NCBI GenBank assembly: GCA_965247775.1
Contig: OZ252031.1
Location: forward strand, 1,054,001 to 1,118,000
Direction of reading: 5' to 3'
Length of the DNA: 64,000 bases
Source: G965247775 sp965247775
Lineage (GTDB): Bacteria > Chloroflexota > Dehalococcoidia > Bin125
How positions within the stretch are numbered: position 1 is the first letter of the stretch; each line of letters opens with the position of its first letter. The notes beneath the pieces are model-generated. The model did not search any database and was not told the origin of the DNA. It worked only from the letters and a program-made list of their open reading frames with translations. The translations under genes were made by a program, and so were the position numbers. This document shows positions 7,615 to 18,756 of this stretch, piece by piece.

Positions 7615-8978
7615 TGCACCCACTCGTCGAACTGCTCCGCCGTGAGGATGCCCAGCTCGACGCCGGTCTCCTTGAGCATGCCGTTGTTCTCGTGCGCGGT
7701 CTTGGCGATCTTGGCCGCGTTGTCGTAGCCGATGTGCGGGTTCAGCGCCGTCACCAGCATCAGCGACATCCGCATCAGCTCGTCGATGCGCGCGCGGTTG
7801 GGCTCGATCCCCACCACGCAGTTGTCCGTGAACGACAGCGCCGCGTCGCCGAGCAGGCGGATGCTTTGGAGGTTGTTGTAGGCTATCACCGGCTTGAACA
7901 CGTTCAACTCGAAGTGCCCCGTAGCGCCGCCGACAGCCACCGCCTGCCCGTTGCCGATCACCTGCGCGCAGACCATGGTCAGCGCCTCGCATTGGGTGGG
8001 GTTAACCTTGCCCGGCATGATGCTGCTGCCCGGCTCGTTGACCGGCAGCATCAGCTCGCCCAGCCCGGCGCGGGGGCCGGAGCCCAACAAGCGCACGTCG
8101 TTGGCGATCTTCATCAGGGAGACCGCGATCGTCGTCAGCTGTCCGGCCAGCTCCACCTGCGCGTCGTGCGCCGCCAGCGACTCGAACTTGTTCGGCGCCG
8201 TGACGAACGGCAGCCCCGTCAGCGTCGCGATCTCCGCCGCCACTCTGGGGCCGTAGTCGGGGTGCGAGTTCAGGCCCGTTCCCACCGCCGTGCCCCCCAG
8301 CGCCAACTCGTACAATCGGGGCAGGGTCCCCTCCAGCCGCGCGATCCCGTACGCCACTTGCTGCGTATAGCCCGAGAACTCCTGCCCCAGCGTCAGCGGC
8401 ACCGCGTCCATCAGGTGCGTGCGCCCGATCTTGACGATCTCCCCCCAGGCCTCCGACTTCGCCCGCAGCGCCTCCCGCAGGTGCGCCAGCGCCGGGATGA
8501 GGCGCTTCACCACTTGCTCGCCCGTTGCGACCGACATCGCGCCCGGGAAGACGTCGTTCGAGGACTGCGACATGTTGACGTGGTCGTTGGGGTGGACGGG
8601 ATCCTTCGAGCCCTGCACCCCACGCAGGATCTCGATCGCGCGGTTGGAGATGACCTCGTTGCCGTTCATGTTGCTCTGCGTGCCGGAGCCGGTCTGCCAG
8701 ACGACGAGCGGGAAATGATCGTCCAGAACGCCGTCGATGACCTCCTGCGCCGCCTGCCGGATCGCGTTGGCTCGCTCCGCGTCCAGCTTGCCCAGCGACT
8801 CGTTCACCGAGGCCGAGGCGTGCTTGACGATGCCCAGCCCACGGATGATCGGCCGCGGCATGCGCTCGCCGCCGATCTTGAAGTTCTGCAGCGAGCGTTG
8901 CGTCTGCGCACCCCAGTAGCGGTCCGTTGGGACCTCCACCTGGCCCATGGTGTCCGACTCGATCCGCACGTCGCTCAT
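7590..8978 (-). CDS. fumC: Class II fumarate hydratase
   Basis: Reversible hydration of fumarate to malate; iron-independent homotetramer. Seen: QTGSGTQSNMNGNEV and the HPNDHVNMSQSSND block of the active site, a GRTHLMDA segment, and the superfamily signature GSSIMPGKVNP. 462 residues is the usual length. I chose the ATG at 8978 (M-S-D-V) because GAGGAG lies 6-11 bases upstream; a GTG one codon earlier is less likely. It is followed upstream by mdh and acn on the same strand, forming a TCA-cycle cluster fed by Sdh 3 kb away. Confidence 0.96.
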   Translation of the reverse strand: MSDVRIESDTMGQVEVPTDRYWGAQTQRSLQNFKIGGERMPRPIIRGLGIVKHASASVNESLGKLDAERANAIRQAAQEVIDGVLDDHFPLVVWQTGSGTQSNMNGNEVISNRAIEILRGVQGSKDPVHPNDHVNMSQSSNDVFPGAMSVATGEQVVKRLIPALAHLREALRAKSEAWGEIVKIGRTHLMDAVPLTLGQEFSGYTQQVAYGIARLEGTLPRLYELALGGTAVGTGLNSHPDYGPRVAAEIATLTGLPFVTAPNKFESLAAHDAQVELAGQLTTIAVSLMKIANDVRLLGSGPRAGLGELMLPVNEPGSSIMPGKVNPTQCEALTMVCAQVIGNGQAVAVGGATGHFELNVFKPVIAYNNLQSIRLLGDAALSFTDNCVVGIEPNRARIDELMRMSLMLVTALNPHIGYDNAAKIAKTAHENNGMLKETGVELGILTAEQFDEWVQPERMTHP

Positions 8979-9032
8979 CACCTGCTCCTCTGTCCCGAGC
9001 AGCCCGAAGCCCCTACCGCGCGCGCCCGGCCG

Positions 9033-10082
9033 CTAGCGCCGCGCCCGCGTCGACTTCTTGGCGCTCCGCTTCGCCGCCCGCTTGGCGCCGGCCTTCTTCG
9101 CGCCGGCCGCGGCCGCTTTGGCCGCTTTGCGCGCCGCGACCTGCGCCCGCTTGTCCAGCCGGTCCATGGCCCGCACCAGCCCCCGCACCGATCGCGCCGA
9201 GCGCCGCAGCGCGGCGCGTTCCTCGGGCTGGAGCTTGATCTCCATGATCTGCTCGACGCCGCCGGCGCCCAGCTTCACCGGCACCCCGACATAGAGGTCG
9301 TTGATGCCGAACTCGCCGCGCAGCAGCGTCGCGCAGGGGAGGATGCGCTTCTGGTCCAGGATGATCGCGTCGACCATCTCCGCCACCGCGGCCGAGGGCG
9401 CATAGAAGGCGCTGCCCGTCTTCAGCAGCCCCACGATCTCCGCGCCGCCGTTGCGCGTGCGATCGATGATCTCCTGCAAGCGCCGCGCCGGGAGCAACTC
9501 CTGGATGGGGATGCCCGCCACCGTCGTGTACGACGCCAGCGGCACCATCGTGTCGCCGTGCCCGCCCAGCACGTAGGCGTTGACGTCCTGCACGCTGACG
9601 TTGAGTTCCTCGGCGACGAAGGAGCGGTAGCGGGCCGTGTCCAGGATCCCCGCCATCCCCACGACGCGCTTGGCCGGCAGCTTGGCGGCGTCGAAGGCGG
9701 CGTGGCACATCGCGTCCAGCGGATTGCTGACCACGATCACGACCGCCTTGGGGGACGCCGCCACCGCTTTCGCGGTCACGTCCTTGACGATCGCCATGTT
9801 CGTCGCCAGGAGGTCGTCACGGCTCATGCCCGGCCGGCGCGCGATGCCGGACGTGATCACGACGACGTCCGAGTTGCGTGTCGCGCCGTAGGTGTTGGTG
9901 CCCGTGATCTTGGCATCGACTCCCACGACGGGGCTCGCCTCGGCCAGGTCCAGCGCCTTGCCCTGCGGCATCCCCTTGATGATGTCCAGCAGCACGACGT
10001 CGGCGTAGCCGCGCTCTGCCAGCCGCTGCGCCGTCGTCGCGCCCACGTTGCCCGCGCCGATCACCGTGACTTTTTTTCGCAT
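9033..10082 (-). CDS. mdh: Malate dehydrogenase with a histone-H1-like basic tail
   Basis: NAD-dependent oxidation of malate to oxaloacetate. The N-terminus VTVIGAGNVGATTA is the Rossmann motif; SGIARRPGMSRDDLL holds the mobile-loop arginines, VVSNPLD the following strand, and LGGHGDTMVP the catalytic His. The enzyme core (LDH-like, MDH type 3) ends near residue 310. The remaining ~40 residues are almost only Lys, Ala, Arg and Gly (for example AKRAAKRSAKKSTRARR at the very end), like histone H1 or HU tails and unlike ordinary MDH. No frameshift creates it: the frame and stop are continuous. The tail could bind nucleic acid or polyanions. Codes between fumC and aconitase on the same strand. 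Confidence 0.94.
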   Translation of the reverse strand: MRKKVTVIGAGNVGATTAQRLAERGYADVVLLDIIKGMPQGKALDLAEASPVVGVDAKITGTNTYGATRNSDVVVITSGIARRPGMSRDDLLATNMAIVKDVTAKAVAASPKAVVIVVSNPLDAMCHAAFDAAKLPAKRVVGMAGILDTARYRSFVAEELNVSVQDVNAYVLGGHGDTMVPLASYTTVAGIPIQELLPARRLQEIIDRTRNGGAEIVGLLKTGSAFYAPSAAVAEMVDAIILDQKRILPCATLLRGEFGINDLYVGVPVKLGAGGVEQIMEIKLQPEERAALRRSARSVRGLVRAMDRLDKRAQVAARKAAKAAAAGAKKAGAKRAAKRSAKKSTRARR

Positions 10083-10148
10083 CCTGTTCTTTCTCCCCCG
10101 GCTCCAACGATGGCGCGGGCGCGGATTGCTCCCTGTCTCGGACGTCGC

Positions 10149-12434
10149 TTAGCGCTTGCGAGTGGTGCGCTTGGCCGCGATCTCGTTCAGCGCCCCGCCC
10201 GCCCGGAACCAGCCGATCTGTTCCTGTGTGAGCGTGTGCTGGACTGACAGGCGCTCCTCCGCCCCATCCGGGTGCCGCACGAGCATCGTCAGCGGCTGCC
10301 CCGGCGTCAGCGCGCCCAGCCCCACGATGCTGATCCGGTCCTCCTGCCCGATGCGCTCGTAGTCCGCGGGGTCCGCGAACGTCAGGGCGAGCATCCCCTG
10401 CTTCTTCAGGTTCGTTTCCGCGATCCGCGCGAAGCTCCGCGCGATCACCGCCACCCCTCCCAGGTGCCGCGGCTGCATGGCCGCGTGCTCCCGGCTCGAC
10501 CCTTCGCCGTAGTTCTCGTCGCCCACCAGCAGCCAGCGCGCCCCCGCCGTCCGGTAGGCTCGCGCGATGTCCGGCAGCAGCAGATCGCGCTCGCCGCTGA
10601 GCACGTTGTTGCCGTGCCCGGTCTGGGGAGCGAAGGCGTTGTTCACCCCGCTGAAGGTGTTGTCGGAGATGTTATCCAGATGCCCCCGGAAGCGCAGCCA
10701 GCGCCCCGCCGGCGAGATGTGGTCCGTGGTGGTCTTGCCCTGGCTCTTGAGCAGGACCAGGCAGTCGGTCAGGTCCAAACCGTCCCAGGCCGGCCAGGGG
10801 GTCAGCCGCTGCAAGCGCGCACTCGCCGGCGCCACCACGACCTCCACGTCGCTGCCGTCGTCGGGGGGCGTGACCAGGTCGGCATCTCCCGTGTCGTAAC
10901 CGCGGGGCGGCAGCTCGTCGCCCGCTGGCGGGCGGAAGCGGAAGCGCTCACCGTTGCGCGCGATGGTGTCCGTGCGCGGGTCGAAGCCCAGCTCCCCCGC
11001 GAAGGCCAGCGCCACCACCATCTCGGGGCTGCCGATGAAGGCCAGCGTCTGCGGATTGGCGTCGTTGCGGGCGGGGAAGTTGCGGTTGAACGACGTCACG
11101 ATCGTATTCGTCTCGCCCGGTGCGATGTCCGAGCGCTTCCACTGCCCGATGCAGGGACCGCAGGCGTTGGCCAGCACCGTCGCCCCGGCCTCCTCAAAGG
11201 CGGCGATCTGCCCGTCGCGCTCTACGGTTGCGCGTACCTGCTCCGACCCGGGCGTCACCAGCAGCGGCACCCGCACGGTGAGCCCCGCTTCCGTCGCCTG
11301 CCGCGCGAGGCTCGCGGCCCGGCTCAGGTCCTCGTAGGAGCTGTTCGTGCAGGACCCGATCAGCGCGTCCTTGATCGCGGTCGGGTAGCCCTGGGCCGCC
11401 GCCCACTCCCCGACCGCCGACACTGTGTGCCGCAGATCGGGCGTGTGCGGTCCCACCCAGGCCGGCTCCAGCTCGTCCAGGTTGATCTCGATCACCCGGT
11501 CGAAGATCTCATGCCGCTGTGCTTCGACCGTGGGGTCGGCGCGCAGCTGCGCGGCGTGCGCTTCGGCCAGCGTCGCCAGCTCGCCCCGCTCCGTCGCCCG
11601 CAGGTAACGCGCCGTCGCGGCGTCGAAGGGAAAGACCGACGTGGTGGCGCCGATCTCCGCCCCCATGTTCGTCACTGTGCCCCGCCCCGTCGCGCTGAGC
11701 GAGGCCACCCCCGGCCCGAAGTACTCCACGATCGCGCCCGTGCCGCCCTTGACCGTCAGCTCCTGCGCCACCCGCAGGATCACGTCCTTGGGCGCCGTCC
11801 AACCGTCCAGGCGGCCGGTTAGGTAGACCCCGATCAGCCGCGGCACGGTCACCCCCCAGGGCAACCCCGCCATCACGTCCACGGCCTCCGCCCCGCCCAC
11901 CCCGATCGCCAGCATGCCCATGCCACCGGCGTTCGGCGTGTGGCTGTCCGTGCCGATCATCAGCCCGCCGGGGAAGGCATAGTTCTCGAAAATGACCTGG
12001 TGGATGATGCCGGCGCCGGGCTTCCAAAAGCCCGCTCCGTAGCGGGCGGCCGCGCTCTCCAGGAAGTCGAAGACCTCGTGGTTCTCAGCGATCGCCGCCG
12101 TCAGGTCCGCTGTCGCCCCCACCTGCGCCTGGATGAGGTGGTCGCAGTGGACCGTCGTCGGGGTCTGCACCCGGTGCAGCCCGGCCAGTTCGAACTGCAG
12201 CAGCGTCATCTGCGCCGTCGCGTCCTGCAGCGCGACGCGGTCCGGCTGCAGCGTGGCGTAGTCCCGGCCCCGCTCCAGCCCCTGCCCCTGCGGATCCGTC
12301 ATGTGCGCGAAGAGGATCTTCTCCGCCAGCGTCAGGGGCCGGCCCAGACGGGCGCGGGCCACGTTCACGCCCGCTTCCGCGCGCCCGTAGGCCCGCTGGA
12401 CCCGCGCGACGGTGTCGGCTTCGTAGATGGGCAT
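10149..12434 (-). CDS. acnA: Aconitate hydratase (mitochondrial-type aconitase)
   Basis: Isomerises citrate to isocitrate using a 4Fe-4S cluster. Cluster ligands are in GSCTNSSYEDL and ANACGPCIGQW in the middle of the protein. Substrate-binding blocks HCDHLIQ, GTDSHTPNAGGMG and the swivel-domain motifs KTTTDHISPAG and GDENYGEGSSREHAA are all present in order. 761 residues fits the mitochondrial-like family more than the ~900-residue AcnA/IRP group, so the gene symbol is generic. The gap of 66 bases to mdh suggests co-transcription; upstream lies a 183-base gap with a GC-rich palindrome around 12465. Confidence 0.95.
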   Translation of the reverse strand: MPIYEADTVARVQRAYGRAEAGVNVARARLGRPLTLAEKILFAHMTDPQGQGLERGRDYATLQPDRVALQDATAQMTLLQFELAGLHRVQTPTTVHCDHLIQAQVGATADLTAAIAENHEVFDFLESAAARYGAGFWKPGAGIIHQVIFENYAFPGGLMIGTDSHTPNAGGMGMLAIGVGGAEAVDVMAGLPWGVTVPRLIGVYLTGRLDGWTAPKDVILRVAQELTVKGGTGAIVEYFGPGVASLSATGRGTVTNMGAEIGATTSVFPFDAATARYLRATERGELATLAEAHAAQLRADPTVEAQRHEIFDRVIEINLDELEPAWVGPHTPDLRHTVSAVGEWAAAQGYPTAIKDALIGSCTNSSYEDLSRAASLARQATEAGLTVRVPLLVTPGSEQVRATVERDGQIAAFEEAGATVLANACGPCIGQWKRSDIAPGETNTIVTSFNRNFPARNDANPQTLAFIGSPEMVVALAFAGELGFDPRTDTIARNGERFRFRPPAGDELPPRGYDTGDADLVTPPDDGSDVEVVVAPASARLQRLTPWPAWDGLDLTDCLVLLKSQGKTTTDHISPAGRWLRFRGHLDNISDNTFSGVNNAFAPQTGHGNNVLSGERDLLLPDIARAYRTAGARWLLVGDENYGEGSSREHAAMQPRHLGGVAVIARSFARIAETNLKKQGMLALTFADPADYERIGQEDRISIVGLGALTPGQPLTMLVRHPDGAEERLSVQHTLTQEQIGWFRAGGALNEIAAKRTTRKR

Positions 12435-12617
12435 GACTACTCCTGAGGGCGGCGCGGGGCGAGCGGCGCATGCGCCGCGCTGTGGTCCCGGGCACCGAGG
12501 GGACGCGACCGAGCGTCATTCTATCAAGCTGGGCCGGACGTGCCGTGTGGGCAGCACCCTCGACGCGCGGCGCCTCGGTCCCGCCGACTGCTCATCCTGG
12601 CCTCGTGACCGGCCCGC

Positions 12618-14189
<1,572 letters not shown>

Positions 14190-14312
14190 CGTCCTTGCGT
14201 TTCCTGAGCCGGCGAGCGAAAAATGGCCCTCCCGCCAGCCGGAGGGAAGGCCGCGGGGAGGCTATCACAGGCCCCCGAGGCCGACAATTTCCCCCACCCG
14301 TCACCCCCTGGA

Positions 14313-14936
14313 TCAGCCGGGCGGCTCCGTGGGACCTGCATCTTCCTCAGGGGCCGGCGGAATGATCAGTACTTGCCCAACCAGCAGGTTGCTCGCCTCG
14401 AACTCCGTCAGCCCGTTGTAGGACTGCAAGTCCCGCCACTCGATCCCGCGCGCGTTGGCGATATCGATCAGCGTATCCCCCGGCTGCACCGTGTACGGAT
14501 CCCCCGGCGGCGGCCCCGAGAAATCTTCCGCCTCCGTATCCAGCGTGGCCTGGATGCGGTCCGCTTCATCGCTGCGGACGGGAATGCGCAGATCGTCGCC
14601 TGCCGCCAGCACGCTCGGATCGGCGATGCCGTTGAGCCGCTGCAACTCCTCCGTCGTGACCCCGGCGGCCTCCGCGATCAGGGCCAGCGTGTCGCCGGGC
14701 TCGACCGTGTAAATCCGCTCCTCGACCTCCGGCTCCACCTCTTCGCCGAAGAGTTCGTCCCCGTGGAAGATGAAGGGCTCCGGCAGGACGTCTGGCAACT
14801 CCTCCACCGGAATCGTTTCCGGGTCCGGATTCTGGGTGGCTTCGGGTGGGGGCGTGGCCGCCTCGTCGCCGGGGCCACCGCAGGCCGCCAGGGCGACCGC
14901 GGCCGCCGTGAGAGGAATGATCAGCCGCAGCTGCAC
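14313..14936 (-). CDS. Lipoprotein with two LysM domains
   Basis: Predicted surface lipoprotein that binds glycan or peptidoglycan. I chose the GTG at 14936: it is preceded by GGGGAG and gives a clean signal peptide (MQLRLIIPLTAAAVALAAC) with lipobox L-A-A-C. A Pro/Glu-rich linker follows, then two LysM repeats: YTVEPGDTLALIAEAAG to LRIPV, and YTVQPGDTLIDIANARG to LIIPPAP. The first repeat is separated from the second by about 25 residues. It is monocistronic or ends the minus-strand run from the M28 peptidase, whose stop is 129 bases upstream. No enzymatic domain is visible. Confidence 0.85.
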   Translation of the reverse strand: MQLRLIIPLTAAAVALAACGGPGDEAATPPPEATQNPDPETIPVEELPDVLPEPFIFHGDELFGEEVEPEVEERIYTVEPGDTLALIAEAAGVTTEELQRLNGIADPSVLAAGDDLRIPVRSDEADRIQATLDTEAEDFSGPPPGDPYTVQPGDTLIDIANARGIEWRDLQSYNGLTEFEASNLLVGQVLIIPPAPEEDAGPTEPPG

Positions 14937-15065
14937 CGGCCGAACTCCCCGTCCCTCCCGTGTTGCCCGCCCCAGGATTGTACCGCCGCCCTCGCTCCGG
15001 TCCAAACCGCCTCCGCCGGCGCCACGCCGCACGACGGTCGTAGTCCCGCGCGCCGGTTCGACCGG

Positions 15066-16652
15066 TCAGGGCCGCGTGCAGCCCAGCGGCGGCGCCAAAA
15101 CGGGATCGCCCGCTGCAGCCAGGCACTCCAGCGCGGCGTGCGCGATGCGCCCCACGACGGCCAGGCGTTGCGGCTCCACCGCCGAGAAGTCGTCCGAGGG
15201 GTCATGAATCGGACCGCCCAGCAGCGTGGGGAACAGGACCGGGATGCCAGCCTGCGCGAAGTTCAGGTGGTCGGAGCCGGAGCCGAACGGCAAGGACCCC
15301 GCCCGCGCCTCGATGCCCCGCGCCGCCGCGATCGCCGCCGCCTGCGTTACCAGTGCCCGGTCCCCCACCAGGATGATCTGGTTGCCCGCCGCCGCGACGT
15401 CGAGGTTCAGCATCGCCCGGGCGTTTTCCGCCTCTCCCGACGCCTCCAGCTCCGCCACGAAGACCCGCGACCCCAGCAGGCCGCCGCTCATCGCCGACGC
15501 CTCCTCTGCCCCGAACGCCGCATAGCAGATTCCGGCTCCCGCGCGGCGGCCCGCGAAGGCCCGCGCCATCTCTACCACCAGCGCCGTACCGCTGCCGTTG
15601 TCGTTCGCGCCGGGGACGTTCGGCACAGTGTCGTAATGCCCTCCCACCCAGACGGCGCAGGTCCCGCCCGGGCTCCGCGCGATCACGTTCTGCGACGCCG
15701 CCGTCGACGTCAGGAAGCGCAGCGTGACCTCCGCCGTCGTCTGTGCTGCGGTGGCCACCCGTCGCAGGGCCAGTCCATCCTCCCGGCTCAGCGCCAGCAC
15801 CGGTACGTCCGCCTCCGCTCCCAGGCCGCCGCTGAAGCCGCCCGGGTCGTTGTTGAAGATGACGACGGCCACCGCGCCCGCGGCGCTCGCGTCCGCCACT
15901 TTTTCGCGGAGGAAGAGGACCCCCCGCTCGATCAGCGCCACCGCACCCTCCAGCTCCACCGCTGCCATGTCGTCCGCGCTGCCCAGCCCGGGCACCGCGA
16001 CCAGCGGCCCCGATACCGCCCCAGCGGCCGCACCCTCCAGCACCGACACCGGCAGCGCCTCGCCGTCCACCTCCAGGCGCAACTCCTCCACCACCCGGCT
16101 CTCCAGCGGGAACTCTTGCAGCTCTACCTCGTATCCGAACGATCTGAACGCGTCCGCGATCACCCCGGCCGCCCGCTCTTCCGCCTCCGTGCCCTGCACG
16201 CGCGGCCCGATCTCGACCGTGAGCGTCTCCAGCGTCGCCAGCGCGGCGGCGTTGTCGTAGGGCAGCGGACCTGCGCGCTCGTCGTCGGAGGGCGGGACCG
16301 GTACGTCCCCCGGATTGGGCTCTCTGGGGCTGGGCGCCGCTGGGGGCGGCCCGCTGGAACTGGGCGGCGCTGGCGCAGACTCGTCGGGACTCGCCTCCGC
16401 GACGGCGTCGTCTGAGGCTGCGGGGCCCGGCGTCCCGCCCGGCTTCGCTTCCACCGGCGCCGCGCCGGCAGGCGCGCCCGGCGCCGCGTCCGCGATGTCC
16501 TCCGATGCCGCCCCGCTGCCGCAAGCCGCCAGCGCCAGCGCCGCCAGGCTCAGCAGCGCCAGCAGCAGCCGCGCGCGGGCCGCCCTGCCGCCGCCGGGAA
16601 CGCCGGGAGTGGAACGCAAGCGGGGAAACCGTGTGGGCCTCAGCGTCGCCAT
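15066..16652 (-). CDS. Secreted M28-family metallopeptidase lipoprotein with a PA domain
   Basis: Predicted zinc aminopeptidase on the outer face of the membrane. Signal with lipobox ALAAC near residue 43, then an Ala/Pro-rich linker. A PA-type insert (LVAVPGLGSADD to VVIFNNDPGGFSGG) precedes the catalytic part. Zinc ligands can be placed: His in GGHYDTVP, Asp in GANDNGSG, the Glu pair in AAFGAEEASAM, Asp in LNLDVAA, and His in GPIHDPSDD. The ATG at 16652 is chosen over 16685; it overlaps the last 13 bases of the upstream small membrane-protein gene, so they are translationally coupled. Confidence 0.87.
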   Translation of the reverse strand: MATLRPTRFPRLRSTPGVPGGGRAARARLLLALLSLAALALAACGSGAASEDIADAAPGAPAGAAPVEAKPGGTPGPAASDDAVAEASPDESAPAPPSSSGPPPAAPSPREPNPGDVPVPPSDDERAGPLPYDNAAALATLETLTVEIGPRVQGTEAEERAAGVIADAFRSFGYEVELQEFPLESRVVEELRLEVDGEALPVSVLEGAAAGAVSGPLVAVPGLGSADDMAAVELEGAVALIERGVLFLREKVADASAAGAVAVVIFNNDPGGFSGGLGAEADVPVLALSREDGLALRRVATAAQTTAEVTLRFLTSTAASQNVIARSPGGTCAVWVGGHYDTVPNVPGANDNGSGTALVVEMARAFAGRRAGAGICYAAFGAEEASAMSGGLLGSRVFVAELEASGEAENARAMLNLDVAAAGNQIILVGDRALVTQAAAIAAARGIEARAGSLPFGSGSDHLNFAQAGIPVLFPTLLGGPIHDPSDDFSAVEPQRLAVVGRIAHAALECLAAAGDPVLAPPLGCTRP

Positions 16653-17053
16653 CTCTTGAACCAGCCGCGCACCCCGCCCGGCCATGGTTCGTCATAGCGG
16701 ATGTAGCGGTCGCGCCAGAAGCCACCGCCTGCTTGTGGGGTCGCACGCCGCGGCGCGCGCATGCTCCAGGCCAGCCCCAGCAGGAACAATGCGACGCCCG
16801 CGAGCACCAGCCAGATGCCGGGGCCGCGCACCCGCAGGACCAGACCACCCAAGAGGACCAAGAAGCCGGCCAGCATCAGATGTCCGGCGCTGAAGCGAAT
16901 GAAGAGGAAGCTCAGTCGATCGCCGGTCCCCCGCCACAAGCCGTCCCAGGCCCGGCGCGAGCGGCTCGGCCCTCGCCGCTGCCGGCGGTGCCACTCGAAG
17001 TCCTCGATCTTGCCGAGGACATCTTCGATTTCTTCTTCCAGGCGGTCGCTCAT
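16640..17053 (-). CDS. Small two-span membrane protein of unknown function
   Basis: 137 residues, not recognised as a named family. The N-terminus is acidic and helical (SDRLEEEIEDVLGKIEDFEW), followed by a basic stretch, then two hydrophobic segments (about residues 56-75 and 79-96) separated by VRVRGPG, and a basic, Trp-rich tail ending WFKRWRR. This suggests a cytoplasmic coiled N-terminus, a hairpin in the membrane and a cytoplasmic tail. It overlaps the M28 peptidase gene by 13 bases. It is read in a frame different from the hyuB gene upstream. Similar acidic-helix/two-span proteins occur in Chloroflexota genomes, from memory. Confidence 0.65.
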   Translation of the reverse strand: MSDRLEEEIEDVLGKIEDFEWHRRQRRGPSRSRRAWDGLWRGTGDRLSFLFIRFSAGHLMLAGFLVLLGGLVLRVRGPGIWLVLAGVALFLLGLAWSMRAPRRATPQAGGGFWRDRYIRYDEPWPGGVRGWFKRWRR

Positions 17054-17130
17054 GGACGCTGCTCCCCACGCAGTGTAACGAACGGTGGCCCGCCCAAGAT
17101 CCGCCCCATCCGGATCCCTCTCGGAAGCGC

Positions 17131-18756
17131 TTATCCCCGCTCTTCGGAGGGCGGCCTCGCCTGCGGTCCCCACCCCCCCCCACCGGGCGTTTCTAGCCGG
17201 ATCACGTCCCCCGTCTCGACCCCGATTACCGTCTTGCCGGGCAACGCCTGCCGCCGCCCGTCGCGCTCCAATTGGTTCCGACCCGGTCGCCCCGGCTCTC
17301 CGCCGGCGGCGCCCCAGGGGCCCCTCCGGCGCCGTTCGCTGATGATCGTCACGGTGGCCGGGGCCAGGAACTCCGTCCGACGCACCAGCCCGTCGCCGCC
17401 CCGCTGCCGGCCCCGCCCGCCGCTGCCGCGCCGCACACTGTTCTCCAGCACCCGCAGCGGATAGGCGATCTCCAATGCCTCTGCCGGCGTGTTGAGCGTA
17501 TTCGTCATGTGGCTGTGCGTGGCGCTGAGCCCCGGGCCCTCCGGCCCCGCCCCCAAACCGCCACCGCTCGTCTCGTAGTAGGCCCAAGGCCGTCCGTCGC
17601 GCGGGTCGATGCCGCCCGCCGTGAGGTTGTTCATCGTCCCGCTGGAGGCCGCCGGCAGCCGCCCCGGCAGCGCCTGCGACGCGGCGCCCCAGACCACGTC
17701 CACGATCCGTTGGCTGGTCTCCACGTTTCCCGCCGCCACCGCCACCGGCGGCGAGGCGTTGACCACGCTTCGCTCCGGCAGGGTGAAGGTCAGGGGGCGG
17801 AAGAGCCCCGCGTTCGTCGGCGCCTCGGCGGGCAGCAGGCAGCGCAGTACGTAGTAGCTCGCCGATCGCGTCACCGCCGCCACCGCATTCACCGACGCCG
17901 GCCGCTGCGGCGCGGAGCCGCTGAAGTCCAAGTGCCAGCCGTTCCGTCGCACGTTCAGGCACAGCCGGATTGGGACCGGCTCCTCGCTCACCCCGTCGTC
18001 GTCCAGTGCGTCGGCGAACTCGTATGCGCCCGGCGGCAAGGTCCGGATCGCCGCCAGCGCGGAACGTTCCCCATAGTCGAGCAGCGCCGCGGCCGTTCGT
18101 GTGAACGCGGTGCGGCCGCTCCGCGCCACCAGCGCCGCCAGCCGTCGTACGCCGACGCGCTGCGCCGCCACCTGGGCGTCGACGTCGCCGCGGCGCTCGT
18201 CCGGCGTGCGCACGTTGCGCAGAAACAGCGCCAGCGTCTCCGGCACCAGCTCGCCCGCCCGATAGAGGCGCACCGGCGGGATGATGAACCCCTCCTGCAC
18301 CAGCTCCGAGGCCACCGGCATCGACCCCGGCGCCATCCCGCCGATGTCCGCCTGATGGGCCCGGCTGGCGACGAAGCCCACGGGCTGCCGCCGCCCCCGC
18401 CCTGCGGACTCGAAGACCGGCGACACCATCGTCACGTCCGGCAAGTGCGTACCGCCCAGGAAGGGGTCGTTGAGGATGACGATGTCGCCCGGCGCCCACG
18501 GCGCCAGCGCCGCCACCGCCCGCACCGACTCCGGCATCGCCCCCAGGTGTACGGGGATGTGGGCTGCCTGTGCGAGCAGCTGCCCCGCGGCGTCGAAGAC
18601 GGCGCAGCTGTAGTCGGCCCGCTCCTTGATGTTGGGCGAGAGCGCCGTGTGCCGCAGCGTCGCTCCCATCTCCTCGGCGATCGACGAGGCCAGCGCCTCG
18701 AAGACCGCCAGCCGCGCCGGATCGATCGCCGCCGCGCGCGCGCGGCCCCTAGCCAC
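17131..18756 (-). CDS. hyuB: Hydantoinase/oxoprolinase subunit B
   Basis: Beta subunit of an ATP-dependent N-methylhydantoinase/5-oxoprolinase/acetone carboxylase-type enzyme. Characteristic blocks: LRHTALSPNIKERADYSCAVFD, GDIVILNDPFLGGTHLPDVT, the AHQADIGGMAPGSMP motif and GNVETSQRIVDVV, then GGGGWG near the C-terminus. The chosen GTG at 18756 overlaps the stop of the upstream small gene (GTGGCTAG); an upstream in-frame start would add a non-homologous N-terminus. 541 residues is typical. The substrate cannot be told from sequence. Confidence 0.9.
   Translation of the reverse strand: MARGRARAAAIDPARLAVFEALASSIAEEMGATLRHTALSPNIKERADYSCAVFDAAGQLLAQAAHIPVHLGAMPESVRAVAALAPWAPGDIVILNDPFLGGTHLPDVTMVSPVFESAGRGRRQPVGFVASRAHQADIGGMAPGSMPVASELVQEGFIIPPVRLYRAGELVPETLALFLRNVRTPDERRGDVDAQVAAQRVGVRRLAALVARSGRTAFTRTAAALLDYGERSALAAIRTLPPGAYEFADALDDDGVSEEPVPIRLCLNVRRNGWHLDFSGSAPQRPASVNAVAAVTRSASYYVLRCLLPAEAPTNAGLFRPLTFTLPERSVVNASPPVAVAAGNVETSQRIVDVVWGAASQALPGRLPAASSGTMNNLTAGGIDPRDGRPWAYYETSGGGLGAGPEGPGLSATHSHMTNTLNTPAEALEIAYPLRVLENSVRRGSGGRGRQRGGDGLVRRTEFLAPATVTIISERRRRGPWGAAGGEPGRPGRNQLERDGRRQALPGKTVIGVETGDVIRLETPGGGGWGPQARPPSEERG

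Noticed and set aside
7596..10247. Very long open frame on the plus strand opposite fumC, mdh and aconitase
   Set aside because: It is a GC-skew shadow: Arg/His/Gln-rich, no motifs, no ribosome site; the minus-strand genes are certain.
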